64,000 bases of DNA from Trichomonas vaginalis G3. Its lineage: Eukaryota > Parabasalia > Trichomonadida > Trichomonadidae. Positions 39,697-51,360 of the stretch are shown piece by piece. Location of the stretch: NCBI RefSeq assembly GCF_026262505.1, contig NC_067206.1, forward strand, positions 33,557,896-33,621,895, written 5' to 3'. Position 1 is the first letter of the stretch, and every line of letters begins with the position of its first letter. The notes beneath the pieces are model-generated. The model ran no database searches. It worked only from the letters and a program-made list of their open reading frames with translations, and had not been told where the DNA came from. Made by a program: the position numbers and the translations under genes.

Positions 39697-40021
39697 TTTT
39701 TGAAATTTCTTTACAAGAAAAAAAAATCTAAAATCGTTAGAATATTAGAGCGATCTTTTCACACTCTTTATTTACTTATGATCGACCAAAATTACTATTT
39801 TCGTGATTTCTGTATCTTAAATATCTTTTGTTTTTAATAATACACAAACTTTCATTAAATTTTTTTAGTAGTATATGTGGACGGGTTGTGTGACTTTTTT
39901 TGTAAACGTAAGAATTCATACAATATTGAACGATTTTGTATCATTTTTTTTAACATATGAAGTAAAAAATGTAAGATTCTTACAGTTTTTATTCTTACGT
40001 TTTTGAATAAATCAAGTGTTG
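39697..40021. other. Spacer, nothing recognised
   Basis: AT-rich spacer upstream of the small basic gene and before the palindromic element. Confidence 0.4.
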
Positions 40022-40665
40022 TAAACAGAAATTCATCAAAAGTGACACCTCAGAAAAGCTAAAATATTGAATTTTTGGAACTTTTGATAGAGCACGTTTT
40101 TAAATATTAATTAAAGTAAATGTATATTTTGTAAAGATTCTTTTTAATAAAAAAATAAAATTTTGAAGAAGAACACAAAATCTTCTGAAAAAGAATATCA
40201 CATAAACTCATATTATTTTCTAATATATAACTATTTTATATAAAAATCAAATTCAATGATCTTAAAAGCGAAGGATAAACCTCAAAATTTACGAATATAA
40301 TGAGTGGGAATATAATGCTTATCTATCATAAAACCATATGAAATATCAATTTTTGCTTTACGCCTATTCCCACTCATTATATTCGTAAATTTTGAGGTTT
40401 ATCCTTCGCTTTTAAGATCATTGAATTTGATTTTTATATAAAATAGTTATATATTAGAAAATAATATGAGTTTATGTGATATTATTTTTCAGAAGATTTC
40501 ATTCTATATGCCTATGAAAAGTACTCTCAAAACTAACTTTTTCCTAATTATAATTAAATCTAGAATATTGTATTATGCTTAGTATTATTTCATTTTTCTC
40601 ATTCAATTTAGAATTTACAAATGTCAAAAAATTGAGAGCTGTCACTTTTGATGAATTTCTGTTTA
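40022..40665. mobile_element. 644-bp palindromic MITE-like element
   Basis: Perfect 26-bp terminal inverted repeats (TAAACAGAAATTCATCAAAA plus GTGACA) lie at 40,022-40,047 and, inverted, at 40,640-40,665. Inside is a second pair of 132-bp arms, 40,181-40,312 and 40,365-40,496, which differ at a single position, around a 52-nt loop. There is no gene and no clear target duplication. The near-perfect arms mean a young insertion or ongoing arm correction. It sits exactly between the host block and element copy 2. Confidence 0.8.
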
Positions 40666-40687
40666 TTACAGTATAACAACTAATTCA

Positions 40688-41803
40688 TTGAAATCTTTAA
40701 AGTTCACTAATTCAGAATTAGAAAATATTTTAGAAAATTTTGGAGACGGTTCTTATCCAACATATATGCAGAATGTGAAAGAGTTTTCCAGATTGTTGAA
40801 TGAATTTAAATATAACGGACCAATTACTAAAAAGGCTATAATGAGATATTTATATCCCAAAAAAGTTGAAAAACAGGAGAATATTCCTCTTTATGGTCCA
40901 GAGGACCTGGGCTCAGAGAGCCTTGAAACACCCCCTGAATATTTTGAAGAAAAAATTAAACAAGATGAATATTATAACGATGAGATTGAGAAATTGGAAC
41001 AATTAAGAAATGAAATAGATGAAAAAATTAAGGAATTGAGAAATGCTGAGAATGAAGTAGAGGGTTTAATGAATATCCCAGCTTCAGAATCAGAAGTTCA
41101 AAAATCACATGAGGAAAGATATAAAAATTACTTTTTGGAATCTACTAAAAATTTATTAGATGGTGATATTGACGAAACACTTTCAGAAGAAGGCACAAAA
41201 TTTATTCATAAACATAAGTTACAATTTATTGACGATGGAGATTATCCATGTATATTACTTTCACCTCCTCTTGATTCTGAAAAATTCAAAAAAGCACTGA
41301 AAAATGTAACATATGCAACAAATACGATTAAGAAAGAAGACCATGATATTTACACAAATTATTATTTAAATAAATGTACAGGTGTTGATAAAGTTTTTGA
41401 TTTGTTAGATAAAATATCAAAAGAAACAATTGGAACATATAAAATTTTATGTGATTGTGGTTTCATTATTGAAGATACCAATAATGTTTCATATGAAAGA
41501 ACAGCACCGAAGGAAGACGAAGTTGAAAGGTCTATACCATTCGTTATTAAGAATATAAAAGATATGAAAACGTATAAGCATTATATTTATTCATTTATTT
41601 CAGAAAAAATGGAAGCAACCCATAAAACATCATCTCATCATTTTATAGCTATTCATACATTCCTTTTCAAAGTTGTGAAATTAAATAAGACAGGAATTAG
41701 ATTTAATGTATCAGGGTACGCATTCTTGAGTAAATTAAAATGTATTCGTCACGTCGCAGATGATAAAAATTTATGTGTTCTTAATTCATTTTATGGACTT
41801 TAG
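40688..41803 (+). pseudogene. Unknown long gene ahead of PolB, element copy 2
   Basis: An open frame of about 370 residues at the left edge of the element. It has a charged coiled-coil middle (EIEKLEQLRNEIDEKIKEL), then a part with GTYKILCDCGFIIED, and ends KCIRHVADDKNLCVLNSF. The last words resemble the region that stands ahead of the exonuclease in polymerases of this group, so it may belong to the polymerase gene. That is uncertain. The beginning is not clear. Confidence 0.4.
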
Positions 41804-41881
41804 CCCTGGACTCTCTGAGTCTCGGACTTTAAAAAAATAAACTTTATTTTTATTTATTTTTTAATTTTTATTCTTACATAA

Positions 41882-44800
41882 ATGAACAAAAATGGAACAG
41901 CTAAAATGAATGATAATCAAATAAGAGCCGAAGGTAGAAGGTTATTTAAACGCTTCTATAACATTCCTGATGGTGTTAATCCTAAAACTCGTAGAAGTTA
42001 TTTAAATGAAGCCATAGATGCATATGAAGGATTTGACATTTCATCAGAAAGTGAGAGGTTAGCAAGAATGTTAAATGTTAATATTGATTTCTATTATTGT
42101 GATCCTCAACCAGAAGACGTAGACATTAACAAGGTAGACTTTCCATTAGTGGATTCAATAATGATAGATCCAGAATTTGAAACAGTAAATATTTTATTAA
42201 CACAGAGTCCATGTGGAAAACTTCACGCTGACAGAATAACAGACGTTGAAGCACTCACAGGATATAAAGTTTGCCCCTTTTGCAAAGAAGAAGTATATTC
42301 TATCCGTGATGATCCAGAAAGGAAAAACCAAAGAAGATTTTTAAAACATTGTGAGAAATGTAAAGAAAATAATGGAAGATTAATTCAAGACGTTCAATTG
42401 CAAAACACACAACAACCATATGCACCACATATTACGAAACAGAAGATATATCAATGGCTATTAGCACATAATTTGCAGGAATATTATAAACCAACAAGAT
42501 ATTATATTACTTTTGACTTCGAAACATTAGAGACTAAAGAAGAATTAAACTTTCTGAGTGTGCAACTTTGAACGCTTACTTAAAACCATTCATGGTATCA
42601 TCAACGGTTAAATTAAACGATAAAACATATACGAGGAATTTTTGCTTAACTTCGAGTGATTCTTTTATTTCTGATTGGATTGAGTTTTTATTTTCAACCT
42701 GTTCATTAGTTGCTAAATCAAATATTGAACAATATGAAGAATTAATGAATACATTAAATGAGAAACAAAAGGAAGCAATGAAAGAGCTTTTAGATGAAGA
42801 ATTTAATAAAGTGAATATCATTGGTTTTAATTCAGGAAAGTTTGATTTAAATTTAATTCTTCGTGATTTAAATACTGCAAAATGGAAGATAAAATCAATG
42901 CTGGGTTCTTCTTCTCAATTTAAGCAAGTCATAGTAAAGAAAACAAACTGTCCATATGAATTAAGATTTATTGACATCAGAAATTATATAGCGGGTGGAA
43001 CATTAGACCAATTCACTCAAGATTTCGGAAACAATAAATCACGTGTTAAATCCTTTTTCCCTTATCAATTCATCACATGGGAGAATTACGAAGATGAATT
43101 ATATAAAAAGGAACCATTCACTCAAGATTCATTTTATTCAGCATTAACACAAGAAACAATATCCGATTCAGATTATCAAATATATCTCAATGATGCTAAA
43201 AACTTTAAGAATAGATTAGAATATTTTATTCATTATTGCAATAAAGATGTTGAAATTATGATTGACCCAATTGATAAAATTATCGAAGAAACATTTGTTT
43301 ATAAAATTGACATGCTTCATAATCTTTCTTTATCATCGAATGCATCAATGATTCGTTACGCGTTAGCATATAAGAACTTCAATCCTAACGAAACATATCC
43401 AGAAGAAGAAAATGTGGAATCAAGTTTTGAATTAACAAAAAAGTATTGGAAATATAAAATTGAATCATATAAGAAACAAGATGAAAAAGCGGAAAGGGAT
43501 ACTAAAAACAATGTTTCAATGGATGACTATCAATACTATCACGATTTAATCCTTTCATCTAAATGCAAAATGTGTGGTAAAGCGTTTACATATGCAAATA
43601 AACCAACATTGGATAGAATAGATAATGAAAAACCACATACCAAAGAAAATTGTCAGTTAATGTGTTGTTATTGCAATGTCGTAAAATCAAATAAAGATGA
43701 AGATGTTCAACGTTTAAGAATCAATTTAAGAAATTATGCATTAAAAAATAATTTACCAATGACTTTAGATTCAGTTGAAGCTTATCACATTCTCCGTAAT
43801 GGAATTACTGGTGGTCTATCAAATGTTCAACATCGTGTTAATCTTAAAGGAATCACGCACATTAATAAACTTTCATATAATCCAGAAACTAAAACTGTAT
43901 CAAATGAGGACACCACCAACATTATGACTCATTTCGTTGGAGTTGACTTTAATTCATTATATCCTTCATCATTTTCATCTAATCCTCATGATTTCATTCA
44001 ATATACTGACCATAAAATGTATATGCCGGGAAGATTGAATGGTGTTATCATTTGTGATACAGCAACAAAGAAAGCAAAAGCACTGGGAATAATTAAGAAG
44101 AAAAATACTTTATTCGTGGCTGAAGTAAAGGGTCATATTGATGAAAAATACATTAATGATTACATAAACTTTTTACCGATAATAAGAAACTTAGATATTA
44201 TCACAGATGAAAAAACAATTGGCAGTTTTATGTATAATTACATGAAATCAAACAATTACCAGTTGACCAGAAACAGAGGAAATTAACTCAGTTAGCATCA
44301 ACACACAACCAATATCAACCATTTTCTTCTTATTATCTTTGGTATCTAATAGACAGATTTCATTTTATCATTGATGACATTCAATCAATTTTAACATTTA
44401 CGAAAAACACTTGTTTTAATGAATTTTTGCGAACAAATTTATGAACGAAAGACAAAAGGCTGAATTAGAAGGAAATAAAGGAAAAAGTTTATTTTGCAAG
44501 ATTTCACTTAATGGATCATATGTTACGATGCAATGAATACACAAAATTACGCAAAGACTAAAATAATGAATGCACAGAAGGCACGCGTTGCATGTATGTC
44601 AAATAAGTTTAAAAAATAAGAGAAATAGGTGAAGATACATATCAACTGATGCTCAAAGATAGATTTTATAGATGTGATACATGTTTACAAGAGGCATTCT
44701 TCACTTTAGATAATGCTAAATACTGGTATTTGGTTTTCATTTATGATTTTATGTATAAATGCATGGATGTTAATCGTTTTCATTTCATTGAAGGTGATAC

Positions 44801-45322
44801 TGATTCATCTTATTGGGCAATCGCTTGGCGACCCAAATCTTCCTAACACTCAAGCATTTCAAGCAATTGTTACCGATAAACAATTTTATGATAAAAACAT
44901 TTTCAAATTCGCACCTTTTGATTTCTTCTGTTTTGATGAGAAATTTAAACCTAAATTAAAGAATAAAGCTGAAGAAAAAGCACATGAGAAGAAGTTATTG
45001 GGTTTAGCAATTGAGAAACAAGGTGATAACATGGTTGCTTTATGTCCTAAGTGTTATACATCATTCAATGGTTCAATTGATGGAAGGATTTTAAAAAGAT
45101 TGCACAAAAAATGAAAGGTGTTAGTTTAAGACAAAATAAACAATTAACACCTAAAATTATTTGGATATAATAAATGATAAATTGATATTTGATGGTCAGA
45201 ATATTAATTTACAACTTAAAAATGGGTCAATGACTCGCTTAACAATTGGTAAGACTGCATTAACAGGAGCACACACTAAGGCTGTATGTTGTGAAAATGG
45301 ATGTTGTATGCCATTTATTTAA
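41882..45322 (+). pseudogene. Protein-primed-type DNA polymerase B, element copy 2, broken
   Basis: The replicative polymerase of Polinton-like elements. A Cys-rich N-terminal region (YKVCPFCKEEVY) leads to the exonuclease start RYYITFDFETLE. Further along stand NIIGFNSGKFDLNLI, YCNKDVEIM, the polymerase motif VDFNSLYPSSF and the motif EGDTDSSYW. An HNH domain is inserted before the LYPS motif (separate entry). The first ATG follows a T-rich leader ending TTCTTACATAA. About five breaks. It resembles the copy 3 polymerase only distantly. Confidence 0.8.
43558..43705 (+). other. HNH-type nuclease domain inside PolB
   Basis: Within the polymerase reading lies CKMCGK, then LDRIDNEKPHTKENCQLMC, then CYCNVVKSN: two CxxC zinc pairs around a D-R-I-D-N strand, His and Asn. 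This is the treble-clef HNH (endonuclease VII-like) pattern. It lies between the exonuclease part and the LYPS motif. It could be a nuclease captured by the polymerase or the trace of a homing element. Confidence 0.75.
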
Positions 45323-45422
45323 TAAAATACCACAGAAGAGACAAAAGGAACCGTTAATGATGGTTTTGATTCTTGATCAAAGAGGTGGGCACCCTTAAAA
45401 CATTGATTTTATTTTTATATAA

Positions 45423-46928
45423 ATGAATAACACAGATTTAAAAATTTTAATTGCTGATTTAGTACTTAATCAAAAATTTCTTAATTATTATGATTTAAAA
45501 GCATATCTCCAAAAATATAATAATAATATAACGGGTGATGATATGGAATATTATTATCCATATTATAAAAATGAAATTTTGAAATATCATAATAAAATAA
45601 TTTCTGAAATTAAAGACAAAATTAAAAATAATGAATATATAAAGGGAAAAACTAAATCACAGCTTAAACAGTTGAAAGATTTCAAAAATAAAGTATTAAC
45701 AGAAGAAGATATTGATGAATTATATAATTTATATAATCCTAGCCACAAAAACCAAAGGAACAAAACACCCAGGTCCTTCAGACTATAAATGATGCACAAG
45801 CTTTAATTTATGATTCATTAGTTAAACCATATTCAGCCCGACTTTTAAATGAAGATCAACTTTTGGAATTCATCCTTCAACATAAACTCGAAGCGGGAAA
45901 GTATATCAAACCTTTATATACAGCATATTTAAAACAAATGAATAAAATACATCCAGAATTAATGAAGGAAGGAATGAAATCCAAAATCAAAGCAGATAAA
46001 ATTAAACCACTTACAACACCAAAACCTCCAACGACAGTACCTCCTCCTCCTTCAGTTAATCCTTCATCATTCACTTTATTATATCCATTTCAAACATTTA
46101 AGAAGCAAAAAGATTTTAAAAAGGATTTCAAGATATTAAATAAACCAATTGACCCGAAAATTCAACCATTAAAGGAAAAATTTAGTCGACCTTCATTTGC
46201 TCCATATCCATATTCATACGAAATTGATCATCTGGAATATTTCAAAAGGAAACGTTACTTATTTATTTGCCATTAACATTAACACTAGATATTTATATTG
46301 CATTCCGGTGAAAGGGAAAACAGAACAGGAAACAAGAAGAGCTATTCAATACTTACTAGATCATGAAAGAGTAGATAATATCAGGGGTGATGGTGATAAA
46401 GGATTTCAGGCAGCTATGACTCATTATTTCCCACAAATTAATTTTTACTTTTCATCCTCTCCATATACGTTTCATAATAAAATAGTTGATGCGGTAATGA
46501 GAACTCTTAGAGATGCGTTAGGGGTTAACGGTCAGATATACTGGGATGGAAATCATGACTCCATCATACAGCAGTTAGTATATTATTACAATAATACATG
46601 GCATAGAACTATAAACATGAAACCAGTGGAAATGAAAAATGATATTTCAAAAGAATGGGAATATATTAGAAAGCAAATGGAAAAGTTAAATGATGTTAAA
46701 CGTGAACAAATTAATTCGGGGCTCATGAATTTTAAACAAGGGGATAAAGTTTTAATTCATCTCGATTATGGAAAAACTGATAAATCAATGACAAAAAGAA
46801 GACGAAGATTTGACACAATAGCTGAATTTGTTAGATATATTAACGGCAATGCATTAGTTGAAGTTGACAAGAAATTAATAGAAATTCCGATTTATTTTAT
46901 TACTCCATTATATTTAAATAATATTTAA
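45423..46928 (+). pseudogene. Polinton-type integrase gene, element copy 2, broken
   Basis: The leader region is helical (MNNTDLKILIADLVLNQKF) and Pro-rich (TTPKPPTTVPPPPSVNP). The integrase core follows: SYEIDHLEYFKRK, NTRYLYCIPVKGKTEQ, NIRGDGDKGFQ, PYTFHNKIVDAVMRTLRDA and YYNNTWHRTINMKPVEM. The C-terminal SH3-like part reads FKQGDKVLIHLDYGKT. It differs clearly from the integrases of copies 1 and 3. About two breaks. Confidence 0.75.
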
Positions 46929-46948
46929 TTTTTTTTATTTCGTAAGAA

Positions 46949-47212
46949 ATGAGTGACAACAAAGCAGTCAAGAGTCCAGACAATGAATATAAAAAGAAAC
47001 TAAACAGAATTAAATCAAAAATATGCTATTACAAAAAGAAGCCACAATGCAGTGAGGTTGAAAACGATAAAGAAATAATCGAAAAATTAGAAACTTATCG
47101 TTCAATCATTAAACTGAGTGAAGCAAAAATAAAAGAATTTAATAGAATAAATAAATTGATTGGAAGAGATGAATTTAATAAAGATGAATTTTTAAACTCA
47201 ATCCAAATTTAA
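46949..47212 (+). CDS. Small basic helical protein, element copy 2
   Basis: An 87-residue protein starting MSDNKAVKSPDNEYKKKLNR, charged and helical throughout, with two Cys near residue 27-36. The leader TTTTTTTATTTCGTAAGAA stands directly before its ATG. It is convergent with, and overlaps by four bases, the small gene at 47,209. Function unknown. Confidence 0.5.
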   Translation: MSDNKAVKSPDNEYKKKLNRIKSKICYYKKKPQCSEVENDKEIIEKLETYRSIIKLSEAKIKEFNRINKLIGRDEFNKDEFLNSIQI

Positions 47213-47373
47213 TTTTTATTCCTCTTCGACAACATCTCTCTTTCCATCATTACTGCATAACCACATTTTCTCAATTTTAGTGGTTTGTTATTTTTAACAT
47301 GTTCTTGCATCATTTTTATCATTTCCTCCCTTGTTATGATTCGTGGTAAATTTTGAGCTTGTGGGGTATTCAT
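47209..47373 (-). CDS. Small basic protein of 54 residues, element copy 2
   Basis: The reading starts MNTPQAQNLPRIITREEMIK and continues KLRKCGYAVMMEREML. Its ATG follows a T/A-rich leader (AAATTTTTATTTTTATCATA), like other genes of the element. Its stop overlaps the stop of the plus-strand gene. Function unknown. Confidence 0.4.
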   Translation of the reverse strand: MNTPQAQNLPRIITREEMIKMMQEHVKNNKPLKLRKCGYAVMMEREMLSKRNKN

Positions 47374-47416
47374 TTATGATAAAAATAAAAATTTAAATTA
47401 TGCCGTTCTAAAGTTT

Positions 47417-48380
47417 GAGACAACATGACATTTTGACAACAACACAGGAGGAAGGCAGTTATGACTTATTTTTGAAGAACTGAAGGTGTCACCATGTCAC
47501 CAGGTAATTTAACTCATGACATTTTGACAACACAGGAGGAAGGCAGTTATGAATTATTTTTGAAAGAACTGAAGGTGTCACCAGGTCACCATGTGTCACC
47601 AGGTCATTTAACTTCTTTTAAAAAATGAGACAACATGACATTTTGACAACATCACAGGAGGAAGGCAGTTATGACTTATTTTTGAAGAACTGAAGGTGTC
47701 ACCATGTCACCAGGTAATTTAACTCATGACATTTTGACAACACAGGAGGAAGGCAGTTATGAATTATTTTTGAAGAACTGAAGGTGTCACCAGGTCACCA
47801 TGTGTCACCAGGTCATTTAACTTCTTTTAAAAAATGAGACAACATGACATTTTGACAACATCACAGGAGGAAGGCAGTTATGACTTATTTTTGAAGAACT
47901 GAAGGTGTCACCATGTCACCAGGTAATTTAACTCATGACATTTTGACAACACAGGAGGAAGGCAGTTATGAATTATTTTGAAGAACTGAAGGTGTCACCA
48001 GGTCACCATGTGTCACCAGGTCATTTAACTTCTTTTAAAAAATGAGACAACATGACATTTTGACAACATCACAGGAGGAAGGCAGTTATGACTTATTTTT
48101 GAAGAACTGAAGGTGTCACCATGTCACCAGGTAATTTAACTCATGACATTTTGACAACACAGGAGGAAGGCAGTTATGAATTATTTTTGAAGAACTGAAG
48201 GTGTCACCAGGTCACCATGTGTCACCAGGTCATTTAACTTCTTTTAAAAAATGAGACAACATGACATTTTGACAACATCACAGGAGGAAGGCAGTTATGA
48301 CTTATTTTTGAAGAACTGAAGGTGTCACCATGTCACCAGGTAATTTAACTCATGACATTTTGACAACACAGGAGGAAGGC
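47417..48380. repeat. Satellite of about 209-bp units
   Basis: GAGACAACATGACATTTTGA recurs at 47,417, 47,628, 47,836, 48,044 and 48,253, giving units of 208-211 bp. Each unit is itself two related halves of about 104 bp (ACAGGAGGAAGGCAGTTATG, then GAAGAACTGAAGGTGTCACC). Units are almost identical, so the array is freshly homogenised. It separates the plus-strand PolB-integrase half from the minus-strand primase-helicase half. Confidence 0.9.
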
Positions 48381-48402
48381 AAAAATAAATTCCAATCATA
48401 CT

Positions 48403-50414
48403 TTATAAAGCATCATTTACAGGTATTTCATCGTCAGTAAATGAATCCTCATTATCGTTTGGTTCAACCTGTTTATATAATCCTTTCATTTCTTCTTTCA
48501 AAACATAACACCATGTTTGTTTACCATCTATTCTTACCTGTTTCCTATCACATTTATCCTTAATGCTCATTTGGAAATTCTTGTCTTTCATGTCTGATGG
48601 TTTGCAGAATAGAGCATTTTTACACGTCATACCTGCACACAATTCATCATAATGTGTATTTATCCATACATCTAAAGGATTTGTTGATAACTCGATTAAA
48701 TCTTGTTTGGCTTCAGTCATCGGAATGATTCGTACATTAAATGATGAAAGGTCATATTGCATAAAATATGTTAAAAGGTTATCATAAAATTCCTTTGTGC
48801 ATGAATCCATTAAATTCTTGAAGTAATCAAATTGACCCTTGAATTTACCATTAACTCTTAAAACTACGTATCTTCTGTCTCCAACTTCAATTTTGACAGG
48901 GTAAACGTTATTAGTTACGAAAATGAAGTTTGCAACATTCTGAGCAGTTCTTCTGGGTTGATTCTTTTCATTAATTCTAATCTCATTATCCGTTATAATT
49001 GATTTCAAAGCGTTGAAGTTTGCGAGTCTGTCTTCACCTACATTCTTGAGTTCATTAAGTACAAGAAACATTTTATTTTCAACTACTGAGTTGAAATTAC
49101 CCGTTAGCTCACTTATTTCAGTAATGTTTTTACATGAATAACCTGCGAGAAGTTCAGAAATAATGTCTGTAAATCTGTTTTTACCTGTTCCCTGAAGTCC
49201 TTTCAAAATAATTGCTGTTTCATTCTTGATTCCAGGATGTTGAATCATTGATGCAATCCAGCCGAGAAGGTATTTATACACTTCATCGTTATTATCACAA
49301 ATGGCTTCTTTAATGAAATTCATAAACATCTCAATTTTTGAGTAATCAGGCTTTTCAAGAATGTTGTATTTATAACCCTGAAACGTTGAGAAAACATCGG
49401 GGGAATCAGATTTAAAGCAAACACCCTTAACGGTTAATGAAGACAATTGATTTAGTAGTACATCCCATGCTGTTATGGTTTTACCTTCTTCTTTAAATAA
49501 TTTAATCATTTTGAGTGACTCTTTCATGTTTGATTGAAGAACGAATGATATTTGATTCATTTTGTCGTGTATGTTGTAATCTTTCTGAATGAAGTATTTA
49601 TTTCCACAATCTACAAAACGGATTACACGTGATAAATCCTCAATTACTTCAGAACTGTTTTATACTGATGATTTTCAGCCTTGCGTCTAATATCTGTTAT
49701 CAAAAACGAGTCATCAAGTTTGATATCAAATGTTATTTTTGGCTTACGTAATAAAGGTAAAACATATTCATCATAATATTCCTTTTGATAAAGTTTTAGA
49801 ATCTTCACCAAAACAAATGGAGAAGTCATTAAATGTGCATATCTACTACGTGCTTTTTCAAAATTACTTTTTGCATTTTCTGTTAAGCTGCAGAAATTAT
49901 AAACGTTATCGTATGCTTCATTAATTAAATGATTAGGTAACGAATTAATTGCTTGAAACAGTGTGAATAATGTAACTTCTTTTTCTAAATTCATGTTTCC
50001 ACCATCATTATGTACTTCAAAATCACAGATGCCATCAACTATGCTCTGGGCAAGTTTATCGTCAATGTTTACATCTTTGTTTTCATTCATTATACTCTTT
50101 ATTTCTTCGCTCTTCTGTTCAACTCTTACCTTAATATTCAAATCATTTAATATATCGTTTACTGTTCTGGTTAATGTTGAATCATAACTTCCACGAATGA
50201 ATGAGTATGTATTGATTGGTTCTGATGCATTCTTGCGAACTCTTGAATCAGCCATAACTACTAATGAACGCTTTGAATCATCAATAGAAGTCATTATGTC
50301 AATATCATAATCATTGCAGGAATAACATTTAATCATTCTGTTCGAAACTGCATAGAAGAAATTAGTGTTGCAATAAATGTGAAGACCTCCTGAAGCGGTT
50401 TTAACGATAACATC
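48403..50414 (-). pseudogene. Primase-helicase (AEP primase plus SF3 helicase), element copy 2, broken
   Basis: The C-terminal half is an SF3 helicase. Walker A is IILKGLQGTGKNRFTD, Walker B and following are NKMFLVLNELKNVGE, sensor words are NFIFVTNNVYPVKIEVGDRR, and an N-terminal D5-like part precedes them. The upstream part includes VKTASGGLHIYC and YDIDIMTS, the catalytic words of an archaeo-eukaryotic (prim-pol) primase. The gene runs to the border with copy 3. Such primase-helicases are typical of virophages and large DNA viruses. About two breaks. Confidence 0.75.
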
Positions 50415-50640
50415 TAGTTAGTATGGTTAAGTTGGGTACTGTGGCACTGCGTTCCTCCATACGCAATACTTGTGAATTTGACACTTTACAAAACCGTTAA
50501 CGTAAATTTTACAACATGAACGCAAAAACTAATTTAACCTTAAATATTTACAAAGCCGCCAACCACTTCACTAACGAACTCACTAATGTAAAAAATAAAC
50601 GTTCTCACTATCGTTCTCACTAACAACTTCACTAATGTTC
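50415..50640. other. Border region between copy 2 and copy 3
   Basis: This holds short repeats of CACTAACG and CTCACTA (50,560-50,640) and no gene. I see no clear inverted end of either element. Confidence 0.4.
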
Positions 50641-50926
50641 TCATAAATTTTCCTCAATATCTTCATCATCAGTGTTAACCCTATTGTAGTCATACTTGAA
50701 GCCATAAACTTTCTCTAACTTCTTAACGTACAATTTACATAACTTACCTTCGTCATCGTATGGTTTAATGATATAACTATTTCTATCTTTATACACAGTC
50801 AATGAAAAGTCAACTGGTCTCGGATGTATTTGAAAGAACATGTTATGCTCAGGAAGGAAGAATAAATGTTTAAATGTATGTTTGTTATACTGTGGAATTT
50901 CGAATGAGTTGCTTTTGTTCTGTCAT
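50641..50926 (-). pseudogene. Short unknown Maverick gene, broken
   Basis: It starts MTEQKQLIRNS behind the leader TTTTTATTTTTATATAA. The readable later part is MFFQIHPRPVDFSLTVYKD and ends in an acidic tail, NTDDEDIEENL. About one break. Family not recognised. Confidence 0.4.
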
Positions 50927-51075
50927 TTATATAAAAATAAAAATAAAATAAACTTAAAAATTAATGATATCACCACCCTCACACGTATGAAAACATAGCA
51001 CAAAAATAAATTTAGGTGAAGTGGTGAATCTCACCTCTTTTTTCACCTCTTTTTTCACCCGTTGAATTCATTGCT

Positions 51076-51312
51076 TTATAACTCTCTTCCTTTCTCCAAC
51101 TCTTCTAACTTCTTCTTAAGTTCAGCAATGTTGTCCTCATGAAGTTTAATCTTCCTTAATATACCTTCTCTATCTAATGGTTGCTTTATCTTTCTAAACT
51201 GAACTCTACCATCCTTCATAGTATGAACGTAAAAACCTTCTGGAACCGCTCCTGATTTAATGTATTCTACCAAAAACTTTTGTTTCATTGCTTCAGTGAC
51301 TTTAGTCGTCAT
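51076..51312 (-). CDS. Small helical protein, copy 3
   Basis: A 78-residue protein starting MTTKVTEAMKQKFLVEYI. It has VPEGFYVHTMKDGRVQFRKI and a C-terminal coiled-coil helix (HEDNIAELKKKLEELEKG). The leader AATTTTTATTTGATTGAA is just before the ATG. It stands at the end of a run of minus-strand genes that begins with the capsid gene. Function unknown. It looks whole. Confidence 0.55.
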   Translation of the reverse strand: MTTKVTEAMKQKFLVEYIKSGAVPEGFYVHTMKDGRVQFRKIKQPLDREGILRKIKLHEDNIAELKKKLEELEKGREL

Positions 51313-51360
51313 TTCAATCAAATAAAAATTTTAATATTAAATAAAAATAACGTTATTTTT

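Larger units (their letters stand above)
40688..50414. mobile_element. Virus-like element copy 2, a different Polinton-type lineage
   Basis: Recognised by protein-primed-type DNA polymerase B, a Polinton-like integrase and a primase-helicase. Its codon use is more AT-rich than in copies 1 and 3, and it has none of their palindromic spacers, KilA-N genes or shared leaders. No capsid or packaging gene is visible, so the element is incomplete or belongs to a lineage without them. The right border lies near 50,414, where copy 3 begins. It is broken, with many breaks (at least eight across its genes), and looks older than copies 1 and 3. Confidence 0.7.

Noticed and set aside
47417-48380. 209-bp repeats considered as CRISPR or as a coding repeat
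   Set aside because: The units are uniform, carry stops in all frames and lack spacers. It is a satellite.
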